From positions 434,001 through 498,000 of the forward strand of contig NZ_JAHA01000019.1 in assembly GCF_000526935.1 (NCBI RefSeq): a stretch of DNA of 64,000 nucleotides, in the 5' to 3' direction. The notes below the pieces were generated by a model that did not search any database, had not been told where the DNA came from, and worked only from the letters and a program-made list of their open reading frames with translations. Made by a program: the position numbers and the translations under genes. Positions 34,667-43,534 of the stretch are shown here, in pieces. Position 1 is the stretch's first letter. The number at the start of each line of letters is the position of its first letter. Origin of the DNA: Butyrivibrio sp. FCS014 (lineage in GTDB: Bacteria; Bacillota; Clostridia; Lachnospirales; Lachnospiraceae).

Positions 34667-35583
34667 TTTTTCCCAGCCTCCTTATAAACATTATTCATAT
34701 TCCCGATAATTTCCGCCATTTTCTTTCGTGCCTGCTTCGGCTCAAGAAGCTCCGCCTTGTCTCCAAAGGTCAGGATCCACGTAATAAGATTCTCCATATC
34801 CGTGTAGTCCGCCGTAAACAACAGCCTCCCGTCATCCTGCTCTTCAAAGCACTCCGGGCCGAACTCCTCTACCAGTCGCCACTTCACATCTTTTGTAAAA
34901 AGAGCCTTCACCTTAATTCCACCCGGAAACAGCTTTTCGGTAGAAAGATCCGGTGCTGGAACGTTTCTGCACGAAAACTCTGAATCCAGCTCGCGCACCT
35001 TGTCCATACGGTTCAGCTTAAATAGACGAAAGTCCTTTCTTTTAAGGCACCATCCCCATACGTACCAGCTGGACCACTTGAACACCACATAGTATGGTTC
35101 AATCCTGCGAGTGCCATCCCCGGTCTGGCTGTAATACTTAAAGGTCAGTAAATGCCTGTTTTCAATGGCACTTTGAATTGTTTCTATCTTGGGAGCAAGT
35201 GTATCCCGGTACCAGGACGAGAGATCGATCAGGATAGAATCCCGGCCGCTCACGAACTCAGATGAACCGGCACTGATCTTTTCCATGAGTTGCCCGTAAT
35301 ACCTGCTTCCGCTGACGCTGTCAAGGCTCCGAAGTCCCGCCAGAATCATCTGCATATCTTTTGACGTAAGCAGCGTTCTGTCCATACGGTATCCTTCCAT
35401 GATGCTGATTCCGCCGCCGACTCCCTGCATAGTACGGATTGGAATCCCGGCCCTGCAAAGGTCCTCTATGTCTCTGTTTATGGTCCTTTTCGATACCTCA
35501 AACCGCTTTGCCAGTTCAGGCGCTGTAGTCTTTTCTTCCCGAAGCAGCACGGACAGTATCCCGATCAGCCTGTCTATCTTCAT
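34663..35583 (-). CDS. YafY-type HTH and WYL domain regulator
   Basis: DeoR-like HTH at the N-terminus (KIDRLIGILSVLLREEKTTAPELAKRFEVSKRTINRDIEDL) followed by a WYL domain (residues about 135-205, with TFKYYSQTGDGTRRIEPYYVVFKWSSWYVWGWC) and a C-terminal extension. WYL domains sense nucleic acid or other ligands. The ATG at 35583 is preceded by AGGAAGAG; the frame is open to 35619 without a ribosome site. It overlaps the VOC gene, which it may regulate. Confidence 0.9.
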   Translation of the reverse strand: MKIDRLIGILSVLLREEKTTAPELAKRFEVSKRTINRDIEDLCRAGIPIRTMQGVGGGISIMEGYRMDRTLLTSKDMQMILAGLRSLDSVSGSRYYGQLMEKISAGSSEFVSGRDSILIDLSSWYRDTLAPKIETIQSAIENRHLLTFKYYSQTGDGTRRIEPYYVVFKWSSWYVWGWCLKRKDFRLFKLNRMDKVRELDSEFSCRNVPAPDLSTEKLFPGGIKVKALFTKDVKWRLVEEFGPECFEEQDDGRLLFTADYTDMENLITWILTFGDKAELLEPKQARKKMAEIIGNMNNVYKEAGKK

Positions 35584-35653
35584 TCTCTTCCTGCTCTCTA
35601 AATATATGATATCAACCAAAACACGTCATCTGTATGTCATGTTTTATTATATC

Positions 35654-35684
35654 AAAAAACCGACAGGACTTCCCGCCCTGCCGG
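35654..35684 (-). terminator. Intrinsic terminator after the methyltransferase gene
   Basis: CCGACAGG (35660-35667) pairs with CCTGCCGG (35677-35684), with one mismatch. On the minus strand the hairpin is followed by a run of T. It lies just after the stop of the methyltransferase gene. Confidence 0.8.
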
Positions 35685-35706
35685 CTGGTTTCAATCTGAT
35701 CCCTGA

Positions 35707-36498
35707 CTATTTCTTTCTCACCTGAAGCTCCGCAAAAGACACATAGTGCTTAACCGTGAATTCGTCGGCAGCATTTTCTTCAAGCATCTTCATATGCTCT
35801 TTATCCCAGGCCATTAACTGCTGCCCATTCATAGCCGCTCCGACACCTCTGCAGGCGCGCATTCTGCCGTGCCATCCTTCCCTGGTAAAAGACACATCGA
35901 CTCTGAACTCATCTCTTTTCACCAGGTCAAAAGATGACAAAATCGCATCCGGAACGTAAACCGGATGAACCGTATCACCGTAGGAGGACCAGTTTGGATT
36001 GTGCTTTAGGATGATCTCTTCACTCTTTCCGGCTATCGCATCTTCGAATGGGAGCCATCCCATATACAGGATAAGGAGTTTTCCACCTGGTTTAAGCATT
36101 CCGGCAAATCTCTCTGCAATAACTTCTGCCTTCAAATACCAGATGCACTGGCATACGGTGATGACATCAAATGTATTGTCCGGATAACTTACCTCTTCTG
36201 CCGGGCATGTAAAAAAATCTATCTCCATCCCCTGCTGATTCGCAAGCTCTTTTGCCTGCTCAATCTGGTTCTCCGAGATATCTGTTCCAATCCACTTAGC
36301 ACCATACCTGTACATGTTGCGTGGAAGGACTCCGGTTCCCGTCCCGATGTCAAGGACCTCCTGGCCGTCTTTGCAAAGTCCCATATCCAGAATGCACTGA
36401 TAGAATTCCTTTGGATAAATGTCCCGATATTTAGCATAGTCTTTTGACGTATTCCCCCAATCGAAGGACCTGCCGTTATCTATATCAGAAATCTGCAT
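35707..36498 (-). CDS. Class I SAM-dependent methyltransferase
   Basis: Rossmann-fold methyltransferase of 263 residues. EVLDIGTGTGVLPRNMYRYGAKWIGTDISENQIEQAK is the SAM-binding motif I and II region and FDVITVCQCIWYL motif IV. It resembles UbiE/Methyltransf_11 proteins; the substrate is unknown. AAGGGG precedes the ATG. It starts three bases after the stop of the YjbR-like gene, so both are one transcript that ends at the terminator downstream. Confidence 0.9.
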   Translation of the reverse strand: MQISDIDNGRSFDWGNTSKDYAKYRDIYPKEFYQCILDMGLCKDGQEVLDIGTGTGVLPRNMYRYGAKWIGTDISENQIEQAKELANQQGMEIDFFTCPAEEVSYPDNTFDVITVCQCIWYLKAEVIAERFAGMLKPGGKLLILYMGWLPFEDAIAGKSEEIILKHNPNWSSYGDTVHPVYVPDAILSSFDLVKRDEFRVDVSFTREGWHGRMRACRGVGAAMNGQQLMAWDKEHMKMLEENAADEFTVKHYVSFAELQVRKK

Positions 36499-36501
36499 GA
36501 T

Positions 36502-37245
36502 TCACCCCTTCTTCAACGCGGCGCTCAGACTGTTTGGAATCCCCCTTGGGCCCCGCACGGCAAAAATCCCATACTCTTTTTTCAGCACATCAAAAGTAAA
36601 CTGATCTTCTCTGTATCTTTTCACCAGCTCGATCTTCATCAGGGAGTTTATGGTGAGGTTCTTGTCCTCATATTTGTAAGGGATGTCGGTTTCGGTGACC
36701 TTGCATTTGTAGAGCACAGCAGACACAGGGGCTCCCACATACATGTAGACCGTATCGCCCTTTATGATTCCTGCGCCTTGCTTCCAGTCTATCTCCGTGG
36801 CATCATCGAATGCATGGACGATGTCATAATACTTGGGATTTGCGGGAATTATCCACTCCTTGGGCTGCCTGAAATTTTTCTTTTTCTTAGCGGAAGCCGT
36901 TGCCTCGAAGCTGGCGTCTATCATGGAACAAACCGCTTCATAGGGAACCGTTCCGTCAAGAACTATGGTCATCCAGTTCATTTTGTTCATGTGATAGCCG
37001 GGATAATACCCTTCCTGTTGCAGAAGGATGTCTCTGAGCATGAGATCATCAATCTTTACATTGACGACTTCAATTTCCTCGGCGCCCGGTGCGCCGATCA
37101 TGTCAGGCATGATATTTGCTGTCAGCGCAAACCATTTCCTGTTATCGTCATGTCTGTAGATTGCGTAGCCTGGATATCTTTTCCACAGGTATTCGGGCTT
37201 TGCACCGTATTTCTTTTGAATGTATTTGATGATTTTCTCTTTCAT
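36502..37245 (-). CDS. MmcQ/YjbR family protein
   Basis: The first ~110 residues are the YjbR (CyaY-like) double-wing domain: EYLWKRYPGYAIYRHDDNRKWFALTANI and HMNKMNWMTIVLDGTVP. The second half (about 120-247) looks like an EVE/PUA-like ligand pocket (DYV-type GDTVYMYVGAPVSAVLYKCKVTETDIPY), so it may bind a modified base; this is tentative. No clear ribosome site is seen before the ATG. First gene of a pair with the methyltransferase. Confidence 0.85.
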   Translation of the reverse strand: MKEKIIKYIQKKYGAKPEYLWKRYPGYAIYRHDDNRKWFALTANIMPDMIGAPGAEEIEVVNVKIDDLMLRDILLQQEGYYPGYHMNKMNWMTIVLDGTVPYEAVCSMIDASFEATASAKKKKNFRQPKEWIIPANPKYYDIVHAFDDATEIDWKQGAGIIKGDTVYMYVGAPVSAVLYKCKVTETDIPYKYEDKNLTINSLMKIELVKRYREDQFTFDVLKKEYGIFAVRGPRGIPNSLSAALKKG

Positions 37246-37283
37246 ACATCCATTCTATACTATTTGGCATACTTTGGGTACAA

Positions 37284-37314
37284 ATGAGCCCTGGGGACGG
37301 AGTCGAGGGCTCAT
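37284..37314. repeat. REP-like hairpin R3
   Basis: ATGAGCCCT (37284-37292) pairs perfectly with AGGGCTCAT (37306-37314) around GGGGACGGAGTCG. The right arm contains the stop codon of the EF-hand-like gene. Confidence 0.85.
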
Positions 37315-38276
37315 ATCCGGTGTTCCGCCGCCTTTTCCGCAAGTTCTTTATTTAGTTCCCTGCGTTTCTGCCAATCTTCAATCTGCTTCTTTTGTCTTGC
37401 TGCTCGCTGTGCTCTACGCCTTGCATTATCATTATTTCCGGAGTTTCTTCTCAATGCACGTTCACTTCTCATTTTTTCCAACACTTCATCAAGTTTTTCC
37501 GCAGCGCTCATTAGCTCGGATTCTCTGCCCTTTATGGCAAGGTCAACGTGCTGTATAGTTCCTGCTCCGCCGTCTTCTTTCAGATAAAATCCGGTCTTTC
37601 TTACCTTTCCGTCCAGAACTCCATCCGTTCCGTCTATAGTAAATTCAGTATCCTCAGCGCCAAGAAAAATCGCACCTACTCCAGTTTCTTTAAGGCTCTT
37701 TAATTCCTCTTTTCCATCATCGGTCTTACTCCAAACCTGCAACTTTTCATAGACCTCATCACTCTCATCAATCCAGCCATTACCATCGCTGTCATATTCA
37801 GCAAGATCTTTAAAGCCATCACCACTCTTAACACCAAACAGCTCTGTGCCATCATTTATCTTGCCATCCCCATTTTTATCAAGAGCAAGAAATCCACTTC
37901 CTGCCTTTGTCATGGAAATCTCATCCTGCTTTCCGTCAGCATCCAGGTCGAACTTAAATTTCTTATCACTAAGTGACGTTGCCTGCTGCCCGGTATTTAT
38001 TATCAATGGATCAAAGAGACTATCCATTGGTGATGACATTGCAATAAAGGTATCGCGCTCTTTCTTCCGCGCCATCGCAACATCTACATCCACCTTGATC
38101 TCCCTACCATCCTCTGTCGTGATCCTGCCCGATGCCTGATAATCCGCCTTTTCCTTCTCTACATGCTTTTCTACTATTCCTGCAAAAAATCCGCTTGTCC
38201 CTGCGCCGCTGCTTTTCAATTCCTTTTGATAGCTGTAATTTGCCTTGGAATAAACATCACTACTCGCTATCTTCAT
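37311..38276 (-). CDS. Calcium-binding EF-hand-like protein without signal peptide
   Basis: 321 residues. The middle has three Asp/Asn/Gly calcium loops: DLDADGKQDEI near 115, DKNGDGKINDGTELFG near 140 and DSDGNGWIDESDEVY near 165, a pattern found in large secreted repeat proteins. The N-terminus (MKIASSDVYSKANYSYQKEL) has no signal peptide and the C-terminus is a basic, Arg/Lys/Ala-rich coiled coil. GAGG precedes the ATG. Direct-repeat boxes lie 80-115 bases upstream. Part of the GHKL/LytTR locus; function unknown. Neighbouring proteins also lack export signals. Confidence 0.8.
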   Translation of the reverse strand: MKIASSDVYSKANYSYQKELKSSGAGTSGFFAGIVEKHVEKEKADYQASGRITTEDGREIKVDVDVAMARKKERDTFIAMSSPMDSLFDPLIINTGQQATSLSDKKFKFDLDADGKQDEISMTKAGSGFLALDKNGDGKINDGTELFGVKSGDGFKDLAEYDSDGNGWIDESDEVYEKLQVWSKTDDGKEELKSLKETGVGAIFLGAEDTEFTIDGTDGVLDGKVRKTGFYLKEDGGAGTIQHVDLAIKGRESELMSAAEKLDEVLEKMRSERALRRNSGNNDNARRRAQRAARQKKQIEDWQKRRELNKELAEKAAEHRI

Positions 38277-38355
38277 ATTCTGTTTACCTCACAATTCCAG
38301 CGCTTTACTGTTACATTACAGGTATCGACTATGAAGATATCCGGATAAATAGCTA

Positions 38356-38392
38356 ATGCATCAACGGACATTTTAATGTAGTGAATGGTCAT
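38356..38392 (-). promoter_or_regulatory. LytTR-like direct repeats upstream of the EF-hand gene
   Basis: In gene direction CCATTCACTACAT and CCGTTGATGCAT follow each other 20 bases apart, 80-115 bases before the start at 38276. They resemble the pairs at 40632 and 42786. This is the weakest of the three, with more mismatches. Confidence 0.5.
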
Positions 38393-39791
38393 CTTCTGTG
38401 CTTTGGAGCATAACTCTAACCTTGAACAGCTTATTCTCTGAACTGATATCCATTGTCCCAAGATATTTATCCGCAATGCTCATCACACTCTTTAACCCAA
38501 TTCCATGAAGCTCTCCATCGGTTTGCTGTCTCTTCCTGCTCACTATATTGCCATCCACATCTCTTTTCAGCACTCCGTCAAAAGAGTTCTCGGCTCTTAT
38601 CAGGAAAAAGTTCTCCTTAACCTCTCCGGTAAGTTTTATGTACCTTTCGTTTTCCGGGATTACTGCCACTGCTTCCACTGCATTGTCCAGCAGGTTATTC
38701 AATATGATTCCCATGTCTTTAGCGCCAATACCACTTTCATTGGGAAAAGAGAAATCAGCCTGAAATTCACATTTTAGATTGTCCGCCTGGCCTGCTGCCT
38801 CATTTATCACTATATCGGTGACTGGGTTTCCTGTAGAAATCCGCATGCTATTCGTGCTTAGTTCTATGTTCATTTCACCAAGAAACTTCGAAGCATCTTC
38901 ATATCTTTCATTTTCCAAAAAGCTCTTTAGTATCATTAGTTTTCCGGCCATATCGTGCCTGAGCGTCCTGATGCGGTCATGATATTTTTCTGTGTACTCT
39001 ATCTTCTTCCTGATAAATTCCTGCTGCTTAAGTTCCTCCTGAAGCCGCAGTTCCTCTTCCTTGAGCCGTCTGTACCTCTGCCAGGTAGCAATGGCAGATA
39101 TCTCGCCTATGAATAGCAGCAGTGCAAGCAGAGGAAGCGTAAATACCATTCCCTTCTTTTCGTCCAATAAAAAGAATACCTCTTTTTCCAAAGGAACCAC
39201 CATGACATCCGCAATCATATAACAGATAATGTACGAGACCGCCGAATAAACTGACAGATAAATAGCTTCCGTCCAGGACATGTCATATTTCTTTTGACAG
39301 AGTTTTCTTACTACAAGGTATTCGCCAAAAAGTGTAAGTGCCATAAAGACAATCTGCGCCACTATAAGTGCAAACATCCAAAGCCACAAACGCTCTATGG
39401 CACCTTCCTTTGAATAATCAATTGCTCCTGTGACCTTATCTGTAATTTCATTGAAGATTGCGAAGTTTGCAAGATACCATACGTAAAAGACATTGTTCCA
39501 CCAAAAGAAAACAAATATCGAGTGAGGCAGCACTTTGGGATTGATCAGCCAAAAGACTATGGCTATGAAGATGAGTCCGATGAGGCTGTACAGTCCTCTT
39601 GTGGAGAACGGTATGGCAAAGAGAATTAGTCCGATAATAGTCATGACTGCTGATATCATAATTATCTTTGCTCTGTTTAATATCTCTTTTTCCAAAAAAA
39701 GATCCAGACACAATCCAAGAAACGCTCCCCTGATAATAATCATGATTATTCCGTATAACTGCTGAGCTATCCTTATCTGTTCTTCGGTCAT
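38373..39791 (-). CDS. GHKL-type sensor histidine kinase (AgrC-like)
   Basis: Membrane sensor of 472 residues. Six or seven helices fill about 1-230, then a coiled coil (RRLKEEELRLQEELKQQEFIRKKIEYTEKYHDRIRTLRHDMAGKL) with the phospho-acceptor His in RHDM near residue 280, and a GHKL ATPase with the N-box ILNNLLDNAVEA and the GIGLKSVMSIADKY glycine box. This is the AgrC/ComD layout that usually senses a peptide. GGAGG precedes the ATG. It follows the LytTR regulator by 14 bases. No agrB/agrD-like pair is visible nearby. Confidence 0.9.
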   Translation of the reverse strand: MTEEQIRIAQQLYGIIMIIIRGAFLGLCLDLFLEKEILNRAKIIMISAVMTIIGLILFAIPFSTRGLYSLIGLIFIAIVFWLINPKVLPHSIFVFFWWNNVFYVWYLANFAIFNEITDKVTGAIDYSKEGAIERLWLWMFALIVAQIVFMALTLFGEYLVVRKLCQKKYDMSWTEAIYLSVYSAVSYIICYMIADVMVVPLEKEVFFLLDEKKGMVFTLPLLALLLFIGEISAIATWQRYRRLKEEELRLQEELKQQEFIRKKIEYTEKYHDRIRTLRHDMAGKLMILKSFLENERYEDASKFLGEMNIELSTNSMRISTGNPVTDIVINEAAGQADNLKCEFQADFSFPNESGIGAKDMGIILNNLLDNAVEAVAVIPENERYIKLTGEVKENFFLIRAENSFDGVLKRDVDGNIVSRKRQQTDGELHGIGLKSVMSIADKYLGTMDISSENKLFKVRVMLQSTEDDHSLH

Positions 39792-39805
39792 AACCCCTCC
39801 GCTTT

Positions 39806-40567
39806 TTAGGATATGTAATCCATATATGCTTTTACAAATTCCTGGTATTTATATTTGGATATGATAAGAAGATCCCCGTTATCTATCTGAACCTCAGACC
39901 TCGAGTACCCTTTAATATGCTTCATATTAACCAGATATCCTCTGTGGATTCTGAAAAACTCTTTTCCAAGTTCTTCTTCAAGTCCGGCCATCTGTCTGTA
40001 GACTTCATAGCGTTTATCCTTCATATGCACTACTGCTTTTCTACCGGAACTTTCAACATAGAGAATGTCTTTTACCCTCAAAGTCACAGACTCTTTTCCA
40101 ATCTGCACTGTGATGAAATCCTCTTTGTTGTGATATGAAGTTTCGCATATAAGCTGTGCATCAAGTCGTTTTAGCTCCTCAATTGCACGGTGCAGATCAC
40201 TCTCAAATATATCTTTTGAAACCGGCTTAATCAGATAATCAAATGCCTTTACCTCAAACGCATCTCCCATTCTGTCAGGGATTCCTGTCACGAAAATTAT
40301 GAGCGGTCTTGAAGCGCGCACACTCTTGCCGGTCGCTTCTATGCGCATTCCCAGCTCTTTTGCTGTCTCAAAACCATCACTCTCCTCCAGGGCAATATCA
40401 AGGAACAGCACATCAAGCCTAAGGCCTTCATCGATATCCTTTAGCAGCTCTTTGCCACCTGAGTATTCCTTAACCTCTGCCCCCGGTGTACTTGTCCTTG
40501 TCCATTCGCGTAAAAGACATCTCACCGGCTCTTCATCATCACAAATCGCTATACAGTACTTATTCAT
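39806..40567 (-). CDS. LytTR-type response regulator (AgrA-like)
   Basis: Receiver domain (1-125) with acidic pair CDDEE, phospho-Asp in LDVLFLDIALEESDG near 57 and KPVSK late in the domain, then a LytTR DNA-binding domain (about 150-250; VRVKDILYVESSGRKAVVHMKDKRYEVY, FFRIHRGYLVNMKHIKGY). The ATG has AGAGG upstream. It is co-transcribed with the GHKL kinase. A pair of 21-bp-spaced repeats lies before it, and similar pairs lie before two other units of the locus, which suggests a local regulon. Confidence 0.93.
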   Translation of the reverse strand: MNKYCIAICDDEEPVRCLLREWTRTSTPGAEVKEYSGGKELLKDIDEGLRLDVLFLDIALEESDGFETAKELGMRIEATGKSVRASRPLIIFVTGIPDRMGDAFEVKAFDYLIKPVSKDIFESDLHRAIEELKRLDAQLICETSYHNKEDFITVQIGKESVTLRVKDILYVESSGRKAVVHMKDKRYEVYRQMAGLEEELGKEFFRIHRGYLVNMKHIKGYSRSEVQIDNGDLLIISKYKYQEFVKAYMDYIS

Positions 40568-40631
40568 ATTTCATCCTCTTGTCTGTTTATGCATAAATCA
40601 TAGCATCAGAACATTTGCGTAGGCTTTATCC

Positions 40632-40668
40632 ATGTCATGAATAGCCATTTTTATGTTACGAATGGGCA
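40632..40668 (-). promoter_or_regulatory. LytTR-like direct repeats upstream of the regulator gene
   Basis: In gene direction CCATTCGTAACAT is followed 21 bases later by CTATTCATGACAT, then 29 bases to a TATGAT -10 without a good -35. Two-turn spacing close to a poor -35 is typical of LytTR-activated promoters. It lies 65-100 bases before the regulator start. Confidence 0.7.
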
Positions 40669-40718
40669 ATTAAAAAGCGCATCATTCCAATGTTTTCAAT
40701 CCATTGAAATAATGCGCA

Positions 40719-40747
40719 TCCTTGACTCCGTCCCCGGGGTTCAAATC
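40719..40747. repeat. REP-like hairpin R4
   Basis: CTTGACTCCGTCCCCGGGG followed by TTCAAAT. The stop codon of the coiled-coil gene (40741-40743) lies in its right part. Confidence 0.75.
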
Positions 40748-41766
40748 TGATTATCTATTGCACTTCCCTTGACGTCGTTCGAAAGAAGGCTCAGCTTATT
40801 GAGAATATTGGTAATCTCAGAATTGACCGCATTCTGCGTCTCCTCCATGGAAGTACCCTCTGAAATAATGGTCTTTTGTGTGCCTTCGGCATCCATCCGC
40901 TCTGCCTCAGCTCGCTCACGCCTTGCGACAGCTCTTTTTACATCGGCGCCGGTCCTCTGGCTCTCTGCAGCATGTTCCTTGATGTTCTCGATCATCTCCT
41001 GCTGCATGGCTTCTTTTTCGAGTTTCTTTGCCTCTTCCTTCTTCTCTTCTTTCTTCTTTTCCGCAGCCTCTTTTGCCTCTTCTTCGCGCTCCTTCTGCTC
41101 TTCGTCCACATGCTCTATCATTTCCTGAGTCAAAAGAGCTACCGTCTCATCATTCGAGGCCTCCATGATCTCCTCTGCTGCATCCTGCGCTTTGAGCATG
41201 TCCTGTGATTTTGCGCGCTCCCTTTTCATATCTGCATATCCCTGAACATTCCCTGCCTGCTGGGCTTTGGCCTGATCGATATCAAGCGCATTCTGCTGAT
41301 TCTTTGCCACGTAGTAAAGAGCCTGCTGCTGATACTCGGACAGCTTTCCCTTCTCCTCATCGGATAGTCCGTCTTTGGAGTGATTCATTTTTAAGGCAAG
41401 CTGCTCCAGGTTCTTATTCTCTTCACTGTCCGGATCAATCCCATATTGTTCCTGTAGCTCTTTTAACCTGGCATCATTGTCCCTGGTTTCAGTGCGCTTT
41501 TCATTTATCACGTCCTGCAGACGCTTTATCTCATCCTTGATCCCCTGCATCTGCGCATCAAGCTTCTTCTCTCCGCCAAAAGCATCGGAGACAACCTTAA
41601 GAGCCTGCTTTCTGGCAAGCCCTCGGCGCTGAGCTATAAGACTCTCGCCCTTAAGGTTTGCGCCGGAGATCGAATTCATGTTGCCGTTCTTATTCTGCGT
41701 ATTTGCAGCGCCTGAAATTATCTGTGTATTGTCATTTCCCTGAAATGAGTTCTGCTGTATCCTCAT
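40741..41766 (-). CDS. Uncharacterised coiled-coil protein of the GHKL/LytTR locus
   Basis: 341 residues without signal peptide or membrane helix. The first 45 residues are Asn/Gln/Ser/Gly-rich (MRIQQNSFQGNDNTQIISGA). The rest is almost entirely helical and charged: KKLDAQMQGIKDEIKRLQDVINEKR, then a long Glu/Lys/Ala coiled coil (EEQKEREEEAKEAAEKKKE). The ending ILNKLSLLSNDVKG recalls the C-terminal helices of flagellar axial proteins, but this is not diagnostic. GGAGG lies nine bases before the ATG. It follows the 42707 gene across a REP-like element and is probably in its operon. Confidence 0.75.
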   Translation of the reverse strand: MRIQQNSFQGNDNTQIISGAANTQNKNGNMNSISGANLKGESLIAQRRGLARKQALKVVSDAFGGEKKLDAQMQGIKDEIKRLQDVINEKRTETRDNDARLKELQEQYGIDPDSEENKNLEQLALKMNHSKDGLSDEEKGKLSEYQQQALYYVAKNQQNALDIDQAKAQQAGNVQGYADMKRERAKSQDMLKAQDAAEEIMEASNDETVALLTQEMIEHVDEEQKEREEEAKEAAEKKKEEKKEEAKKLEKEAMQQEMIENIKEHAAESQRTGADVKRAVARRERAEAERMDAEGTQKTIISEGTSMEETQNAVNSEITNILNKLSLLSNDVKGSAIDNQI

Positions 41767-41781
41767 AATTTGTTACCTCCG

Positions 41782-41816
41782 AAATGAACCCATGACTCCG
41801 TCCCTAGGGGTCATTT
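41782..41816. repeat. REP-like hairpin R5
   Basis: AAATGAACCC (41782-41791) faces GGGGTCATTT (41807-41816) around ATGACTCCGTCCCTA. The stop codon of the gene ending at 41811 lies in the right arm. Confidence 0.85.
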
Positions 41817-42707
41817 CTCTATGTCCATTAATGCAATAAGCTCTTTTAAATCTCTATCCAAAGCGTCATTTATATCAGATTCCCTCTGGAATGGGTACTG
41901 CACAGCATATACGGGCTTCATAATATTCTGATAAAGAGCTTTAATCTCAGAAGCAGCGTTTTTGCCGGTAATATCAACTGCCCCTATACTGTCGCGGAGC
42001 GTCTTTATCAGCTCCCTGTCCGTAGCAATATCGGTGCTGGCATATCTTGTCGTTCCTGATTCTGTAACACTTCCGGGCACCAGAACCTCGACTCCAAAGT
42101 ATCTTCCTGACTCAGGATCATCGTTCACACGTGTAGTTCTGCCCGATAGCATTTCGTTCTGTCTTTCCACCAGACCGTTGTTGTAGTCCTTCATAGCCCG
42201 GCTGATCACCTTGGCCTGATCATCACTAAATCCCGCAGCAGCGCTGTTCTCCACAACCTTCTGCGCAACTTCCATCTTGGCATAGTCCCTATAGCTTAAG
42301 TATCCTGCCTTCAGCTGGTTTCCGACACCTGTCACAAGCTTTCTGGCCGCGCCCAACTCTTCTTCGGTAAAAGAAACTCCGCCTATCTTGTACGCACCTT
42401 CGGCATTCTTGTTGATCGGAATCTCTGTTCTGTACAGTGAACTTACCGGATGGTTATTCCAGGAATCTCTGACTTTCTCCAGTTCTTCTGTTCCAAGCGC
42501 AGAGATAGAAAGTGTAGCTGCCGTGTCACCAAAAGCCACGTCTGATTTATCACTGAGTTTCTCATGGATGGCTTTCTGCAAACCACCATCTCCATTTTCA
42601 GGTGAAGACTTTGCCAGCATCTCATCTCGCTGCTGTTTCGCAGCGTAAATTTCCTGACCAATGTCTTTTACCTGCCTGCCAAGCGAAGTAATATTGATTC
42701 CAGTCAT
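41811..42707 (-). CDS. Uncharacterised protein of the GHKL/LytTR locus
   Basis: 298 residues, soluble, without signal peptide. It starts MTGINITSLGRQVKDIGQEI and contains a middle domain with GVSFTEEELGAARKLVTGVGNQLKAGYLSYRDYAKMEVAQKVV and a C-terminal helical part with YQNIMKPVYAVQYPFQRES. I do not recognise the family. The ATG at 42707 has GGAGG eight bases upstream; the frame is open to 42737. LytTR-like repeats lie 79-115 bases before the start. It begins a transcription unit with the coiled-coil gene. Confidence 0.75.
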   Translation of the reverse strand: MTGINITSLGRQVKDIGQEIYAAKQQRDEMLAKSSPENGDGGLQKAIHEKLSDKSDVAFGDTAATLSISALGTEELEKVRDSWNNHPVSSLYRTEIPINKNAEGAYKIGGVSFTEEELGAARKLVTGVGNQLKAGYLSYRDYAKMEVAQKVVENSAAAGFSDDQAKVISRAMKDYNNGLVERQNEMLSGRTTRVNDDPESGRYFGVEVLVPGSVTESGTTRYASTDIATDRELIKTLRDSIGAVDITGKNAASEIKALYQNIMKPVYAVQYPFQRESDINDALDRDLKELIALMDIEK

Positions 42708-42785
42708 TACCATAACCTCCGTGTATATGAACGACAAAACTCCTTTTCTGTTATATCGGCATATAACCTTTAGCAGCTTATAGAA

Positions 42786-42819
42786 ATGTCACCAATGGAT
42801 TCATTTATGTCACAAATCT
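42786..42819 (-). promoter_or_regulatory. LytTR-like direct repeats upstream of the 42707 gene
   Basis: On the plus strand ATGTCACCAATGG at 42786 and ATGTCACAAATCT at 42807, exactly 21 bases apart. In gene direction CCATTGGTGACAT is followed by 30 bases to a TATAAC -10 with no good -35, the same geometry as at 40632. Confidence 0.7.
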
Positions 42820-43476
42820 TCATACTTCTGTTCCTTTCTCTTTTGAACTGTAGTAGTCCTCAAACAGCTTGTTCGTCGCATTCAAAGTTTCCTTACAGAT
42901 AGCCGGAAGCTCTCTTCCCCAGGTCTTTGTTGCCTGCTTGAAGCCCTTCTCCATAGCCTTCTGCATCTCCTTCATCTTGTCCACGTCGTCCCCGGCAAGA
43001 GCTGATGCAAAATCAAAGAGTCTTTGGGAAGTCTGCTTTACGCCATAGTACCCGTCTTCTGATATATCTTTTTGTGCCTGAGCCTTGGTCGCAGCATCAA
43101 CCTTGAAGTTGCCACCGGCAAGCTGCCTCCAGAAGTCATCGCCCTTGGCTGTTCCATAAGCACCTACTTGACCTTGCAGCGTCTTTTGCACAATGGAGAT
43201 CAGATTGTTTCTCTGCTGTTCCTCGGCGGCCTTGAGCTGCTGGACTATGGCTGCCCTATCCTCTTTGGACTTCTTATAAATAGCCTTTTCATCATCCTTC
43301 TCGCTCTTTGCTGCCTTCGCATTGGCATCCTGCTTTTCATAGATAACTCCGGGCTGTGATGCGGAAGATGCTTTTTCTTTATCCTTATCATCATCCTTGA
43401 TCCACGCCGGCTCGGTATTGCCACTAATGCCAACTAAATTATTCGTTCCATAATTTGTGTTGATTCCTATGCTCAT
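42820..43476 (-). CDS. Uncharacterised protein of the GHKL/LytTR locus
   Basis: 218 residues without signal peptide. The N-terminus (MSIGINTNYGTNNLVGISGN) is Asn-rich and recalls starts of flagellar or surface proteins; a charged spacer follows (DDDKDKEKA), then a helical domain with AAIVQQLKAAEEQQRNNLISIVQKTLQGQ and SEDGYYGVKQTSQRLFDFASALAGDD, which is often seen in Lachnospiraceae proteins of unknown function. The ATG at 43476 has GGAGG eight bases upstream; the frame is open to 43524. It follows the acidic protein gene by 58 bases and is probably co-transcribed with it. Confidence 0.75.
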   Translation of the reverse strand: MSIGINTNYGTNNLVGISGNTEPAWIKDDDKDKEKASSASQPGVIYEKQDANAKAAKSEKDDEKAIYKKSKEDRAAIVQQLKAAEEQQRNNLISIVQKTLQGQVGAYGTAKGDDFWRQLAGGNFKVDAATKAQAQKDISEDGYYGVKQTSQRLFDFASALAGDDVDKMKEMQKAMEKGFKQATKTWGRELPAICKETLNATNKLFEDYYSSKEKGTEV

Positions 43477-43534
43477 AAATGTTACCTCCTTGTATTTGTT
43501 AACATCTGTTAATCTATCTGCCAAAAAAAATATC